Shown here: piece by piece, positions 10,652-23,152 of the stretch
How the letters are laid out: each line of letters opens with the position of its first letter
How positions within the stretch are numbered: the first letter of the stretch is position 1
Assembly: GCA_020746875.1 (NCBI GenBank)
Contig: JAGTJL010000015.1
Location: 620,001 to 684,000 of the forward strand
Direction of reading: 5' to 3'
DNA length: 64,000 bases
DNA from: Rhexocercosporidium sp. MPI-PUGE-AT-0058
Lineage: Eukaryota > Ascomycota > Leotiomycetes > Helotiales
Notes under the pieces: generated by a model
Told to the model about the DNA's origin: nothing
What the model saw: only the letters and a program-made list of their open reading frames with translations
Database searches by the model: none
Translations under genes and position numbers: made by a program

Positions 10652-13600
10652 GACTGACTGGTGATGCTTGAGGATGGACGTTCCTCGCTGCCCTGCCTGC
10701 AGGTGGATAGTGGGTGCATTGCGCGCTCGATTTGATTGAACGGCTCTGTATCGCGCTGCAGTACTAGCTCATCCGCAATGCAGGCCGTGGTGGTAACTTT
10801 TCAGTTACTTGTGCTGTGCCGTCGGAGAACCTTGTCCCACGCTTGCTCGAGCACTTACTTGCCATTCAAGCTGCGAACTCGACGACGACCTGCGATGATG
10901 CTAGAGTGAAAACGTTGAGAAGGCTCTGCACCGACAGATCGCATGTCCTAATGGGAAGTGAGTGCCGGATTCAAACGGCCCTGATTGATTCGAACTCCAC
11001 TCCTCTCCGCACAGAAAAGAGGTCACAAAGTGCTTTTGTAGCTGCGAGCTTGGCTTCGTAATCGTATCAACCAACAAGACAACAAGGCGTGTGCTCGCAG
11101 ATGTTCAGTTCGATGTGCGAAGACGTCCCCTGGGCTCTTGCGATCGGTGAGATGAATTTGCGACGAATGACGAGCCTGTGCTTCTTTTGTTCTCTGCCCC
11201 GGCTTCCTGATGCATGCCTGCACAGTCGAAGCTGGCTTGCAGATGCCATGTTGCGTTTAGCTCAGACGCAAAGGGATCCATCCATGGGTTCGGAAGCCTC
11301 TCTTCCTGTGACCAGGAGGCTTGAACTCCACCCGTGTGAAGGTGAGACCTTTGCATACAAATTTCCAGCCCTGCCTTTGCCGTTCCTCCCAGCTTCCCGT
11401 GTCAAGTTTGTCGGATTCGACCGATTTGTCTACGGAGTACAAGGAAGAACCTCCCAACCCATGCAAACCTCTGTTTAACTCGCCTGATCCCAGAATCCCA
11501 TGAGAACCCCAGACTGTACGGAGTATCCTTGCTCGAGATGGAAAGAAATACTTCGTAAACTGCAAAATGATGTCGCCCCCTTGCTCTTTGTGCCATCTTC
11601 TCACCCCTTATAACAGACTCTCTCCCAAAATTGGATAGTCTAGCGTAAGTCTTTCTCCCAATACTGTTTCGATTAATCAAGTATTCTCGTGCTATACGGC
11701 ACTCGACTCAATACAAATCCTAAGAAAGACAACCTACATTGTTCTCTCCGCTTGCTGTTAATCTGTGCTTGTGCATTTGACCTGGCCCACGCTGTTGCGG
11801 AGCACAAGATGAGCTGCAGTAGTGCGCACTGACAACGCCCATATCCTTGGAGTGCGCCCCTGTGAGTTTCCAGCACATCGGCTCGATACCGAGATGTTGT
11901 GGAAACTCAGACCGATCTTTGGAATTTATGAACTCTTCTCAGGACCAATCCGTTTGCAAACCCGGTGCATCATGGGCTGCTAATTTCCTTCCGGCTAGCT
12001 AATTGATCTACTCCGAAGACCCAAAGCTTCCGTGGTGGTGCGTTTTTCATGAAATTACTGTCACTGAAAGCGCGCCGTGCCGCTGAAGTCAGATTTCGGA
12101 CTTCTTCCGTGGTCTGTCGCAGTGTCAGTTCGCATGCATACGTGATGCGCATAGCGGCCCAAACACCCTAGGCGAGTAATTTGTACCTGATGTCGACTAG
12201 ATCCCACCTGGATGTAAAGCCATTTGACAAGGGAGAAGGCGGATTCGGCACATCAAAAGTCGAGAGATGAGAGACTTCTTTCCCAATGTCTTGAAAATTG
12301 TTCCATCGTCGTCTATGCTCCTAGAATAAGATAGTGATGTGATGTTGGAAGGCCAAATGAAGATCGCTGGTCGAGAGCTGGTGATCTGCAACCGGTGAAA
12401 TCAGACGTCTGCCCGGAAACAAAACATGAAACGGCGATGTGTTGATCGCTTCAATTCCTTATTCGGCCACTTAAATGGATAGACTGTAATTGAGCGGCTG
12501 GCCGAACGTGGTGATGTATCACGGTTAGGCCCCTTCTAGCCACTGTCATTGGCCTGATTCTTTGAGAATAATGCTCGGATAAAGGTCTCGCCCTAACAAT
12601 CCGTAGGCTCGGGTGAGTTCCAGGCGGTGGGATTGTGGCATTTGTGCAGTCAGGACCGGCTGCAGATGTCGTATTCCGAGGTAGAGCATCCATCCGTGTC
12701 GAGCTAGCACGAGGGCAAGTCAGAGTGTGATTTCATTTCCAAAAAGATTTGTTCTCATCTCATGACCGGTACCATCCTGTAATCATTAGGAATATCGGGG
12801 AGGAATTTCGAGGAGGAGAGTAGCAATGAAGATCATGTTAGAATTAAAATAAGCAAAGTACTTTATTGTATAGTCACCTCAACCGGCTCTTTTTGGATCT
12901 GTCGAGACCTGGCCGGCCAGGCATCTCACATCCGCTCTGCCGCAGAGCGAACCCTTGGCCACAGGTAGCGCCGACAGCTTCCGTGAGCCACGGTGAGCCT
13001 TCCACGGACCTCATGCCCTCCTGCAAGACTACAAGTTGTCAAGCATAGTACCCCATAATTCGAACCTTCTTATGGGTATGCCACAAGGCTCTTATACAAC
13101 AAACACTATTCCGGCGCTTGGCAAGGTGCCAAACTCCAGTGCCTTCTATTCGAGACCGCGAGCTGTCATGAAATTATTGATATACCCGAGCCATCACTGA
13201 ACAAGGCAACGAATTTATCCCCGGCCGTGGTGAAGAAGGAAGGTTATTTCTTCCCAGGCTGCCAGCTTCGTCTTTTCTTTCCCAGAATTAGTGAGATATC
13301 GATTAGGTTCAGGCTAACAGTCCGCCCATCCCAAGCTGCTGGTAAAAGTCTAGCTTTAGCGTGTTCGTAACGCTCATCATCCCCCATCCCGAGAACCGTT
13401 CCACTCTCAAACAACGGAGCAGCTAGCTTACAGACGGGACCCTGCCGCGGTGTAAGCACGGGCAGGTCGCTCGGGGCGAGCCAATGGCATGTTGTGGTCG
13501 ATAATAGGTGTTGGTGGCTGGTAAACCATTGCTGGACCTGGAATCAAGATGGTTTAAGGTAACTTGGCGATAGCTGCTCTGAGACTGGAACATCAATCCC

Positions 13601-16258
13601 TTGAATCCCCCGGCTTCCTTCAAAAAGCGCAAACAGGAAAAGTCTGGAAGATGTCCGAGCGATCAATGCAAGGCGGAAAGCACAACATCATGATCGTCCG
13701 TCATTGCCAGGCTATAAAAGATTTGCTGCATCTGCAGGAACAGGGCGAAAGGGCTGTGGAAAGGGAGAGCGAACCATCCGGCAGTCCTTCCAGCGATCCA
13801 CAAAAAACAAGGCAACGAGATGGGATGAGGCGAACAAGCGTATGCTGATTGGTTTCCCTATCCATCGCTACAGCTGCATGATAATCCCCGCACCTGCAGT
13901 CACCACATGGAGACTACTCGATAACGACTCGCATGGGCGTACAGTCAGGTGTTCCCAGGAGCGAGTTTCTTATTCCACTTTTTAAAAATAAAAAATAAAA
14001 AGTCTAACTATCCGTAATTTTACTCGAAGCAAGAAAACAAACTTTTTCAGACAAACCTAAGGAAAGGCTCGAGTGTCGGTGGATCTGTTGATTGTAAGGA
14101 GGCTGGACATGCCTAAGTTTAGCAGGGTCAGACCTCTCACCTAACCGGATTCATCTGAATTCCAAGGTTAAGGCCGTACATAGATGTCTGACCCGGCCAA
14201 TCTGGATTCTTGAGTAGCAAAAAGCAAAGAAAGCCAATTCCCAAATGCATGATGATGACACAAATCTCCTTCCGTCCCGAGGGTTGCACGACAGCATTTT
14301 TGGTACCTTCTAAGCACAAGGTTCGATAACTTCCGGGCATGAACTTCTGATCAATTAGATATCAGGGCATGGTTAGATCCAAGGATCCATAATTCATACT
14401 CGGATATGGACTTGTCACGTGGCCTGCGATGAGGACCCCCGGATAGGTAATTAGGTATCCTGAATGCGGCACGTATCTGGGATGCAACTGTGTTTCAAAG
14501 ACATCCTGGATAGTGGTCAGTATGAGATTCAGGTGCGTTTCTTTTGCGCCGGGGCAGCCGTACCCGCATGAAGTGATGTGATGTGATTGTGATGTGATGG
14601 CGCTTAAGCAGGTGATTCTGCACGTACTTACTTCAATGCATGGTGTCGCAAGATGCACATCCACATAGCTCTAGTCCAGGAAGACGCAAGACAACAGTGC
14701 GGTGAGCAGACTCGACAGGTATCGCTGTGTAAATTGAGTTCAAATTGGCGGTCAGGAAAGACTTCCTGATCATATGTCCTAATAGTCATTCCACGGTGTG
14801 GATCGCGGAGCTTCGATCAGAGCATTGCGGTGAGCAATCGAGTGCGGGACTGCAGCAATCTGTAGTGTGACAACTGTACGAAATGATCCTAGAGAGGTGA
14901 CAATCTCTGAGACGGAAATCCCGCAGAAGCTACTAGAGCTGCAGGAACAGCCCAAGATTGGCAAAAAGATGGCAGACGTGGCGTTGGACAGGCTCCTTGG
15001 TTTCGACCTCCCCTGCCAGGCCTAGAGGAGCCCTCTTTGGAGACCTTCTTCCCTCCTTTCAGCAGCTCGAGTTTAAAAACTTCTTTCCAGCCCTTGTCGA
15101 CATGGTTTTGTCGGCTTTACGATTGCCACGAATCGCCATGTGTGCGCAAAATCTCTTGAGAGCGCCGCGAATCGTTGTCACGAGAAATAAAGGTTGATTA
15201 TCCCAGGGAGGTCCTAGCTCAAATCCGGGGAGTCTAGCATAAAAAGTATGATAAGCTCGACAGCTGGGATGGTGTGGTCATGTACGATGCTTGTTCGAAT
15301 CGAATTCATAATTTCAAGTAGGACCCTTGCGGAATCACAGCAAGGTGAAAAATTTCGCTGTATTAGGTAAGGCCGACAACATTCAAGAAGGTGAAAGCCT
15401 TGCTCTTTGTCATATAAGCTTTCGATATGTTCCTAAAGGAGACCGACGCAGGATTGTCAACAAAATTTTATCCTCAGTGAAACTCAACATGGATGCTCTT
15501 TCCCTCGACTCCTTCGCAGAGAAAGGACACGAAGAGATGTAAGGCGAGCATTCGCAAGAAATGTACGAATGAGCACACGACTAAGACAGGCACTCCACGC
15601 AGCCTTCGTCTAGCAACAGGAGTAGCGGTATCAATAGGACGAAAGGAAAGAATCCGTCGTCTGTCTAAACGTAAATTGAAAGCTGATGTTGCACCACCCG
15701 AAAATACCAAGACCAGGTATATAGGCAGAATCGGTCGGAGTATCCGCCACAACATCCATACATTAAAATCACAGCACAACCTCGCCCGCTCATCAATCGA
15801 AAGATTGGATTCTATCTGTCGCCAGCAAGCTTTTGCGGATGAGCGAGTCTCGGGAGCGAGGGGGATATGATCGGGAGTCAGGCCCGGCTACCGACTTTGG
15901 GCCACATCGCGACAACGATGATATATCCAGCCCGACTTGATTGATATAACTGAGACTTGCCCATTGAAGGCAATGTGGTCATCAAGACTCTGTTTCTTGC
16001 CAGTCGTTCAAGCTTCCTTCTACGTCAAGTGTCTGCGAACTTTCGGTATTTAGTTGTTGCGTTGTTGAACGAGACCATTTCGCCATCGTGTCGGGATTTA
16101 TTCTTTGTTTCCGCAATCAGACCCACTGTTGAATCGCCTAGCGAGTAACCTCACCCGCCTCCCCCGCGATGGCTTTCCAATTCAGAAATGGCTCAAATTC
16201 GATCCTCTCCTGGTGGCATTGGGTTCTTTCGTTCTTTCTGCGAACAAAGCCAGCAATC

Positions 16259-17398
16259 ATGTCTGCCTCTTCTTATCAACGATGGTCTGTCACGGAGCCC
16301 TACCTGGACCTCCATTGCTCCCTTGGCGAGGGTCCTTACTATGAGGAGGCGACCAACCATTTGCGATTTGTCGACATCATCAAGAGACAACTTCATACGG
16401 TTGACTTGGGAGTGGGCCCAAAGAGTTTGAAGACTTTGCAATTTGATATGCCTGTTGGTGTAACAGCCGACATCGAGGGCGTCGATCCAAGGAAGAAGAT
16501 TTTGATCGGAGGGAAGAGTGGGGTGTACATATTGGATAGGGAGACGGGAAAGTCCGATTTGTTGAAGAGGTTCTTCGACAGCGAGGAGAAAGATGAGAGA
16601 CTGAGGAGCAATGACGGGGCCATCGATCCGCAAGGAAGATTCTGGGTTGGAACGATGAACGATTTCTGGGTTGGGGAACCACAAGCTGAGGGTGAGTTTC
16701 AGAATCCTCTCCTTTTCTCCTTTTCGGACTTGGATCTTGTTCAAAGTCCGCTGCATTAGTCGGATCTCATGCCTGAGGGAATACACTCGGGCTGGATCCG
16801 TGGAATGACTTGAGCAAGTCTTCACTTGCTCACGTGACCAGGTGCTCATTCCAAAAGAGTTCCGGGGAGCGATGAAGTACGAGAAAGGAGCTAACTGTGA
16901 CCAGGTCATCTCTTTCGTTTCAATTCCGATTTGAGTCGGAAGATATTGCGGTCTTCCTTGACCATTCCCAATAGCATCGGGTGGTCCAGAGACCACAAGA
17001 CGTTATACTTCACGCACTCCACCGAGAAACGCATCATCGCATTCGACTTCGATACCTCGACTGGAGATATCACCAACGAGCGAGTTTTTTGGCAGCATGA
17101 CGGCAATGGAGATCCGGATGGATTCAAAGTCGATGCTGAAGGCAATATTTGGCAAGCAATCTATGGCGAGAGCCGGGTTCTTAAGATTTCCCCTCAAGGA
17201 AAGCTGGTGGGTGAAATCATTTATCCCACAAAGTGCATCACATGCCCTGTCTTTATCGGAACGGAGCTCTGGGTTACAACCGCAGACGACCATGATAAGA
17301 CCAAGCCATACGCGGGCGCCATCTTCAAGGTTGACGTTGGGGTTCGGGGTTTGAAGGAGTTCAAGTTCAAGCTCGACAAAGGAATTCCAGGACTGTGA
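16259..17398 (+). CDS. SMP-30/gluconolactonase/LRE-like family protein, 308 aa
   Basis: Two exons: 16259-16691 and 16905-17398. The 213-bp intron is long for this window. The splice joins QAEG to HLFRFNSDLS in frame and puts the beta-propeller strands in order. This family hydrolyses sugar lactones such as gluconolactone, using one divalent metal. All four expected metal or active-site positions are visible: Glu in LGEGP, Asn in SNDGAID, Asn in IPNSIGWS and Asp in GDPDGFKVD. The start chosen is the ATG at 16259 (MSASSYQRWSVTEPYLD), because family homology begins at WSVTEPYLD. An upstream in-frame ATG at 16169 would add 30 residues with a hydrophobic stretch. No signal peptide is seen with the shorter start, so it is probably cytosolic. 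The substrate is unknown. Confidence 0.9.
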
Positions 17399-18437
17399 AG
17401 AGGAAGAGAGGTCGCAACCACTAGGAGACTTTGTAAGACAGTTCGGAAATGATAGATCAAATAGAGATAGAGTAGGCAGAATACCAATAGTACTGCTTAA
17501 CCGTTCTGGCTACGAAGAAAACTTATTTTCTGCTGCTTTCCTAATTCCGTGGTAGAATTGAACAAAACGCAGTTTCTAGTACTCGGTTGGAAACCGTAGC
17601 ACACGGTTTGTCTCTAAGTCCAATTTTCAGATCGGGTGGTGAGGGACACATTCGAACTTTGGGAGCTGCCCATGCCAAAGTACACACAGGAATTGAACTG
17701 TTGCTTGTTTGCGCATTTTGAGTACGTGTATTCTGTTGTTAGTATTTTGAGCGTCTTGAGTGACCATCAACATGTCGCATTCTGGGACCCTTGAAGAAAT
17801 TCGCACTGTATCTGGGTAAGTCCAAACAGTCCTGAGACATCAAACCGATCTTCTCCGGGTATTCAGAACTTACATGGGCAGTATGATAGCAATTGCAAAG
17901 CGTAATACTCGTGATAGAGACTTTTACCAACCAGCAACTCGATCCTCGATAGGATTCGCGTTGCGAAGCCAAGTGTTGCGCCTTATAGACACCAACGACA
18001 CGGACCATGAGTACCACAGCCAGAATACGGTCGCACCCGTGAATTGAGATGTTGGGGACAGCATTCCAATCGTTGAACACTGGATTGCGTATTCAAGGAC
18101 AGTGCATGCAAGATTTCGAGGGAATACCAAAAGCCGACAGATCGAAGATTTGCCGAAGGCTTGGCAATTCAACCTAGAAGGCCTCTCTCCCATTATCACT
18201 TATCTCCTTTCTTTCTACCTATTTACTAAGGCAATCGTTACCCCCTTTTTTCTCGAAACTTTGCCTTTTCAAATGATAGTTAGTCACTCATTAGTTCAAT
18301 GTGATGTCACAGACATTAGATGCTCGTTGCAGCTGGTTACATCAGCTCCATAGTATATACCCCTTCCACCATTCTATCGGCTCTTAGCCACTGTGACCAA
18401 TTTATACTTTAGCAATCTAAGTTGACTTTACTACACT
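17399..18437. other. Intergenic, SMP-30 3' side
   Basis: No gene supported. AT content rises towards the pseudogene island on the right. Short frames on both strands have no motifs. Confidence 0.4.
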
Positions 18438-18692
18438 ATGGCTAACTTGCTGATCATCTTCAAAAAGCTGCCCAATGCCTGTTCTCCATGTCGAAAGCAG
18501 AGGAACCGAAGAAGAGGTGTGATAAAGCTTCCTTAGTTGCTAAGTATGTTTGTGGCCTCACCTTGATTGTTCCTGTAACTCCGGACCAGCGACTGATGTT
18601 GGATCTCTGCAGTCACTCAAAAGGAGACTTCCGAGCTTAGAGGACGAGTTGGAACGAGCAACGTGCGCTGTACGAAGAACTAAGTGATATCT
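18438..18692 (+). pseudogene. Relic Zn2Cys6 transcription factor (DNA-binding and linker part)
   Basis: ATG 18438 opens a frame reaching NACSPCRKQ. Cys codons at 18480, 18489, 18518, 18538, 18547 and 18568 keep the Zn2Cys6 spacing: C-x2-C; then KKRC; then C-x2-C-x6-C ending PHLDC. The cluster is broken by an extra eight bases between CRKQ and KKRCDKA, by a further frame change before the fourth Cys, and by a TAA between the fourth and fifth Cys. In frame with the last Cys follows a linker-like coiled coil, SLKRRLPSLEDELERA, ending at a stop near 18690. Decayed sequence may continue to about 19330, where I see no clear fungal_trans motif. It probably once regulated the two flavoenzyme relics to the right. 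Alternative: chance Cys codons, unlikely with this spacing plus the KKRCD context. Confidence 0.7.
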
Positions 18693-19635
18693 TGGCCAGA
18701 ACGGTGACTTCTGGCAGCCATCTGTCACAAAACATCACGGTCCGTTCATCACCAACTTTTCCCTCGACTTTTTTCCTTCATACCAGCTTATTTCGATTTC
18801 GCAGGATGCATATCCCAAGGTTACAGATGGACATGGAGGTCAGCACATTGGATAGGCTCGGAGAGGGAATGGAGATACGAACCACCATTGGACAGTGTAC
18901 TTCTTCTGGGTTGCCCTCCGGATGTTCATAATTTCAAGAATTTGAATCTACGAGGAAGTCTTTGGTGGTCAGATGGAATTAGGCTTCGAATGTTGTATTC
19001 CTGGTCTTGTGTATGAAATTGCTGACAGAAAACATTTCTCCTGGGCAAACGGCCCGAAGCAAGCTTGCAGATGACAGCCATGATGACCACTCCTTGCATC
19101 CACTCTCAATGCAATCGGTTCAACTAATGATTTACTGGCTACTAGTGTTCCAAAACAAAGAACCGCTTTTGTCACTTGTACCCAGTGGAGTTGCATATGA
19201 GACTGCCCATGCAATCTACCCAGAAGCACACATCTCACTGGATATAAATGGGATGGTGATTGAATTTTTCATGCTTAAACAACGGTTGGGACAGATACCT
19301 GGGATGAGATTGGGAAACGCCTAAGTTCTGCCAAAAGAAGGGAGATGAGCGTTTGATGGCATGTGTACCTCAGTAACTTCTTCACTGCATGACAATTCCA
19401 TCGATACTTGGCTGATCCTCGAATCACAGACTTAAACCCGTGGCATTGCGATATGGATTAGTTACTAGCTGTCTCATACCTAAGGTTTTCGTGCGGTCTG
19501 AATGGGGCGTTTTGACTTCAAGTTGACACATCCCGATCGACTCTCAAATTCCAAAAACAACCTCCATGCCAGGTAGATTATTCCCCATGACCATCACTTT
19601 CTCTCGTTACACCCCGCTCTCTTGTTCTAGGCATG

Positions 19636-21368
19636 TTAAACAGATGTCCCCGCAAAAAGTGGTGTTATCTCTCCTGCCTCAAGTTCTTTCGTAACCAATG
19701 CTGCTACCTCCGCCCATCTTTGCAAAGTATCGGCTTCTGCATCAAAAGGATACAGCCAGCGGTTCTGGTGGATAGGATTAACAGACATCTCACAATAAAT
19801 ACAACGTTCTTACCTTGATCTTGACGTCATCGGGATTAATTTCCATATAATCATCTAGATTTTTCAGGGCATTATACCACCTATCTCGTACGTCCTCACC
19901 ATTCCTCTGAGACCCACGGACTCTGGCGAATCGCAGTTTCTCGTAAACCCGGGTCTACTTATATGAGTATTGTTCATCAGCTTCTGGGATTGCTTACCGC
20001 TAGAGCCACATTCTCCTTCCCAGCCAATTTCAAGCAAAGGGCCAACACTGCCGCACTCTCAGTAGCCTGGCTCGCTCCTTGAGCACTTGTCAGCAGATGA
20101 GGATGACAGAAGTCCCCAAAAGAGCAACTTTGTGACTCCGACTTACCCCTAGGCAACAAAGAAGTAAGCATTAGTTATATCGGAGATACTATAAGAGGAG
20201 GAAAGTGCATGTTTCCAGTAGGTTCCATCGATCTGGGAAAAAGAAACTGCGGTATTACCTGGAACTTACACAACGGAATCGGATCTCTATAGCAAATATT
20301 CCAATCAAGACATCCCTTCATCGTCTTCACTGCAGCTGCGATTCCCGGGTCGCAATCTCTCACTATTCTCCTCACATCATCCATGTCGCTAATCAACGAT
20401 TTAGCATATATGATTTTGAATGTCTCAGGATCAGAACAAAGGATCCGATCCCAAGTTCCCAGATCATGAGTATTTTGGGGTAAAAAGAGATATACCTAGG
20501 CTGAAACTAGGACTCCTTGATGTCTTTTGTGTCCTTGTGCTTGAGGATCCAATTGAACTTATCTCCATCGCGGAGGGTGTTCTGAACAAGATGTACATCA
20601 TTGCCGATCCAGATATTGACGTATTCTTTCTCGACAAATTCTCGGCAGAGTGGATCTTCCTTGAGGTAGGTGCCTTTGAAGTAGGCGCGGAAGCAGGCAT
20701 GGCCTGATGATTTAGGCTTGCCTTCAAATCCGAGGACGAGCTCGCGGGCCGTGGATTTAATACCTTAATTTATCGGCTCAGCTTTAAACCCAACGGCCAG
20801 AGAGGAGGGATGCCACACCATCAGCAGCAACGATAATATCAGCTTTGTGAATCTCGCCAGTAGAGAGAGTTAAACATGATTCGTTCTCATCATATGACAC
20901 AACCTATTTGTTGTTAGTCCTACACTCGATCTCTAGTATCATAAACTTACATTGGAACCCATGCGAATCTCAATCCCCAACTCTCTTACTCTCTTCAAGA
21001 ACTCCTCATGGTAGTCGCCTCGATGTCCTATATATCCAGCCATATCCATTAGCGGCTGCTGAGCAAGGATCTTTCCGTCTTTCCACCATCTGATTTGCAT
21101 CATCTCGCTCTTGTTTCCGATCTCGATCAAGCGATCGTGGAGACCCCATCGTTGGAGTAGACGAAGAGCATTCTCCCCTAGACCGAGTGAATCGCCTAGA
21201 CGCCCAAATTTGTGTACTTTTTCAAAAACTTGGACGTTGAAGCCTTGGTAGTGCATCGCCATCGCTGCTTCAGCCACCAAGGCCGGCGCCTACTATTATC
21301 ACCGGCAATATTAGCGAATTTGGTGTTTCCGCGTGACAAAAATGTGTACCTTTTAAGGGTTCAGACAT
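19636..21368 (-). pseudogene. Relic FAD-dependent monooxygenase, salicylate-hydroxylase-like
   Basis: Collinear fragments of a class A flavin monooxygenase run on the minus strand. ATG 21368 (MSEPLK) leads to the dinucleotide fold VIIVGAGLGG, which meets TGA; the next strand (EAAMAMHYQGFNVQVFEK) is in another frame. Then come RLGDSLGLGENALRLLQRWG and a probable intron with donor GTAAGT. ADIIVAADG follows, then a stop and frame change. After ARELVLGFEGKPKSSGHACF the frame reaches ES-TAG where ESW is expected. Later, KVALLG and DFCHPHLLTSAQGASQATE are in different frames; together they are the GD motif region. The end NRWLYPFDAEADTLQRW...GTSV is collinear and stops at 19636. At least three frameshifts and three internal stops make it non-functional. 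Live relatives hydroxylate salicylate-type aromatic acids using NAD(P)H and oxygen. Confidence 0.9.
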
Positions 21369-21945
21369 AATTCTCTGTTTAGCAAGCTCTGATTGAGGGG
21401 AGATTAAGGCCCTGACCATGGAGTCGAGTGTTCTATTTTGTCTATCGAGACTGTTGAGTGGTAAAGATAAGTATTTGGATCCTATGACTTCAACTTAGAT
21501 CTTCTTACATGGAAATCCCCCCTTCCATACACACGGCTGTTCGGTATCAATATTCAATTTCAATATCATGTGAGGTCCAATGAGATCTTGCTCCATGGGA
21601 AACCCCCAGCCTACCACCCATCAGGTCAGTTACTGGGACAATCAATCCGCACCAACAACTTCACCAGCCCAGTTGCCGACGTATGCAGAGGCATGTGAGT
21701 ACAGGATTCAATTGGGGGAGGAATACCCGGCGACTCGATCATACAGTAGACATATTGTTACGCCCACTCTCAAAGGTAGGTTGCAGCTAGGGGGCAGGAT
21801 GGGAAACCTCCTCGGTTACCCCAACAGAAGATGGACGTCCTGCCTTCTTGACTATCCTTACAGAACTGGTTATGGGACTGTCCCAAATGGCAACTTCCCC
21901 TCGAATTTCAATCCTTTAGTATCCTATATCATTTATTCTTTCAGC
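21369..21945. other. Former divergent promoter between two flavoenzyme relics
   Basis: The region separates the divergent starts of the monooxygenase and VAO-type relics. A 124-codon plus-strand frame (21580-21954) fills most of it and overlaps the VAO-like start by a few bases. It has no family motif, and I cannot say whether it was ever coding. Confidence 0.45.
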
Positions 21946-23152
21946 ATGACATAATCTCAAATACCTAGCCTCAACTCAAAACACAGCGGTGTCCCAGAAC
22001 GCCTGACAAAAGAAGCAGATGCAGCCAAAGCTCGTCTATACTCTCTCCGGACCTTACCAGAGAGTAAACCTCGTAGACATTCCGTTCGTCTTCCTCCAAA
22101 TACCACGCAAGATGCCTTTGACGCTGCCATCGACGCCTTAGTGAAAGTCCTGGGAGTCCTTCCAACACGCGTACGGACCTGCAATCGACGGTATTTTCGG
22201 CCAGAGTGACTTTGGCATTGTGACCAAGATGGGTTTTTGGACCATACCTGAAATAGGGCATCAATCATACATGATCACGTTTCCTCACGAAGAGGACTTT
22301 GAGCAGATGATTGATATCATCCGACCCTTAGCACTGAAGCGCATCCTCGGCAATGTCCCCTAGTTACGACACGCTGTTCAGGAGTTGGCAGTCACTGGTA
22401 AGCCACGCACAAACTGGTATACTGGTTCCGGACGTTCCCCACGAGAGGCTGTGAGAGAAGGCGTGAAAGCTCTACCAGTCGGTGACGTATCATGGGTCTT
22501 CTACGGTACACAGTACGGCGACACAACATCTATCGCATCTCAACTCGACATCATCAAGTCCGAATTCTCCAAGATCTCAGGGAGCAAATTTATGCTTCCT
22601 GCTAAGCTCCCACCAGACCACTACATACACAGCAGAGTTCAAGTCTGCAGTGGAGTGCCTGTACTCAAAGAACTCGATTGGCTAAACTGGAAACCAAATG
22701 CAGCGCACCTATTCTTCTCACCCATAACGCCGACTGACTCAAAGAATGCTCGTCCAATTCACGATCTGATTGACAAGCTTCATCAGAAATGGGGCTTCGA
22801 CACCTTTCCCACACTGTGTGTTGCGGGCAGGGAGATTCATTACATTGCGAACATCGTGTACGACCGCGCGACGAGGACGGGAAGCGCAGAGCTAGAGGCC
22901 TGATGCGAGAGATGATTGCTGCAGCTGCGAAAGAAGGCTTTGGGGAATACAGGACACACATTCTGTCTGCGGATCAGGTGGCTGAGACATATGGGTGCGT
23001 TGGGGAAGTTTAATGAGACGATCAAAGACGCCTAGGACCCGAATGGGATTTTGGCACCGGGGAGGAATGGCATCTGGCTGAAGTCATATAGAGGAAAGGG
23101 ATGGGAGCTTGTTGGTGGTGCGGCATTGGAGAGTGTTAAGGCGAAGATTTAA
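21946..23152 (+). pseudogene. Relic vanillyl-alcohol-oxidase/4-cresol-dehydrogenase-type flavoenzyme
   Basis: ATG 21946 is followed two codons later by TAA. The frame then gives HSGVPERLTKEADAAK and PRRHSVRLPPNTTQDAFD, ending ALVKVLG at about 22155. Directly after, one base out of frame, comes HAYGPAIDGIFGQSDFGIVTKMG, which in live VAO-family proteins lies some 200 residues further on. Most of the FAD-binding PP-loop domain is therefore deleted. The cap and C-terminal parts are well preserved (GVPVLKELDW, AHLFFSPI, EYRTHILSADQVAETYG, DPNGILAPG) but carry TAG at 22361, frameshifts near 22868 and 22995, and another TAG before DPNG. Live relatives oxidise 4-alkylphenols such as vanillyl alcohol, eugenol or cresol. 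It was divergently paired with the monooxygenase relic. Non-functional. Confidence 0.92.

Larger units (their letters stand above)
8165..16258. other. 8-kb gene-poor region upstream of the bZIP gene
   Basis: I find no protein family, splice-linked exon chain or RNA gene here. Open frames are short, mutually overlapping and motif-free. The first 1.2 kb probably holds the bZIP leader and promoter. Microsatellites occur at 9050-9104 and 10619-10651, and a run of GTGAT repeats lies near 14570-14600. A small plus-strand frame (15493-15870) is Lys/Arg-rich but unrecognised. The right end is the promoter of the SMP-30 gene. Confidence 0.45.

Noticed and set aside
15474..15870. Overlapping open frames on both strands
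   Set aside because: Mutual shadows without recognisable domains or splice structure.
18438..23152. RIP as the cause of the pseudogenes
   Set aside because: A few stops fit C-to-T or G-to-A change, but frameshifts and a deletion dominate and many CpA sites remain, so RIP is not needed to explain the decay.
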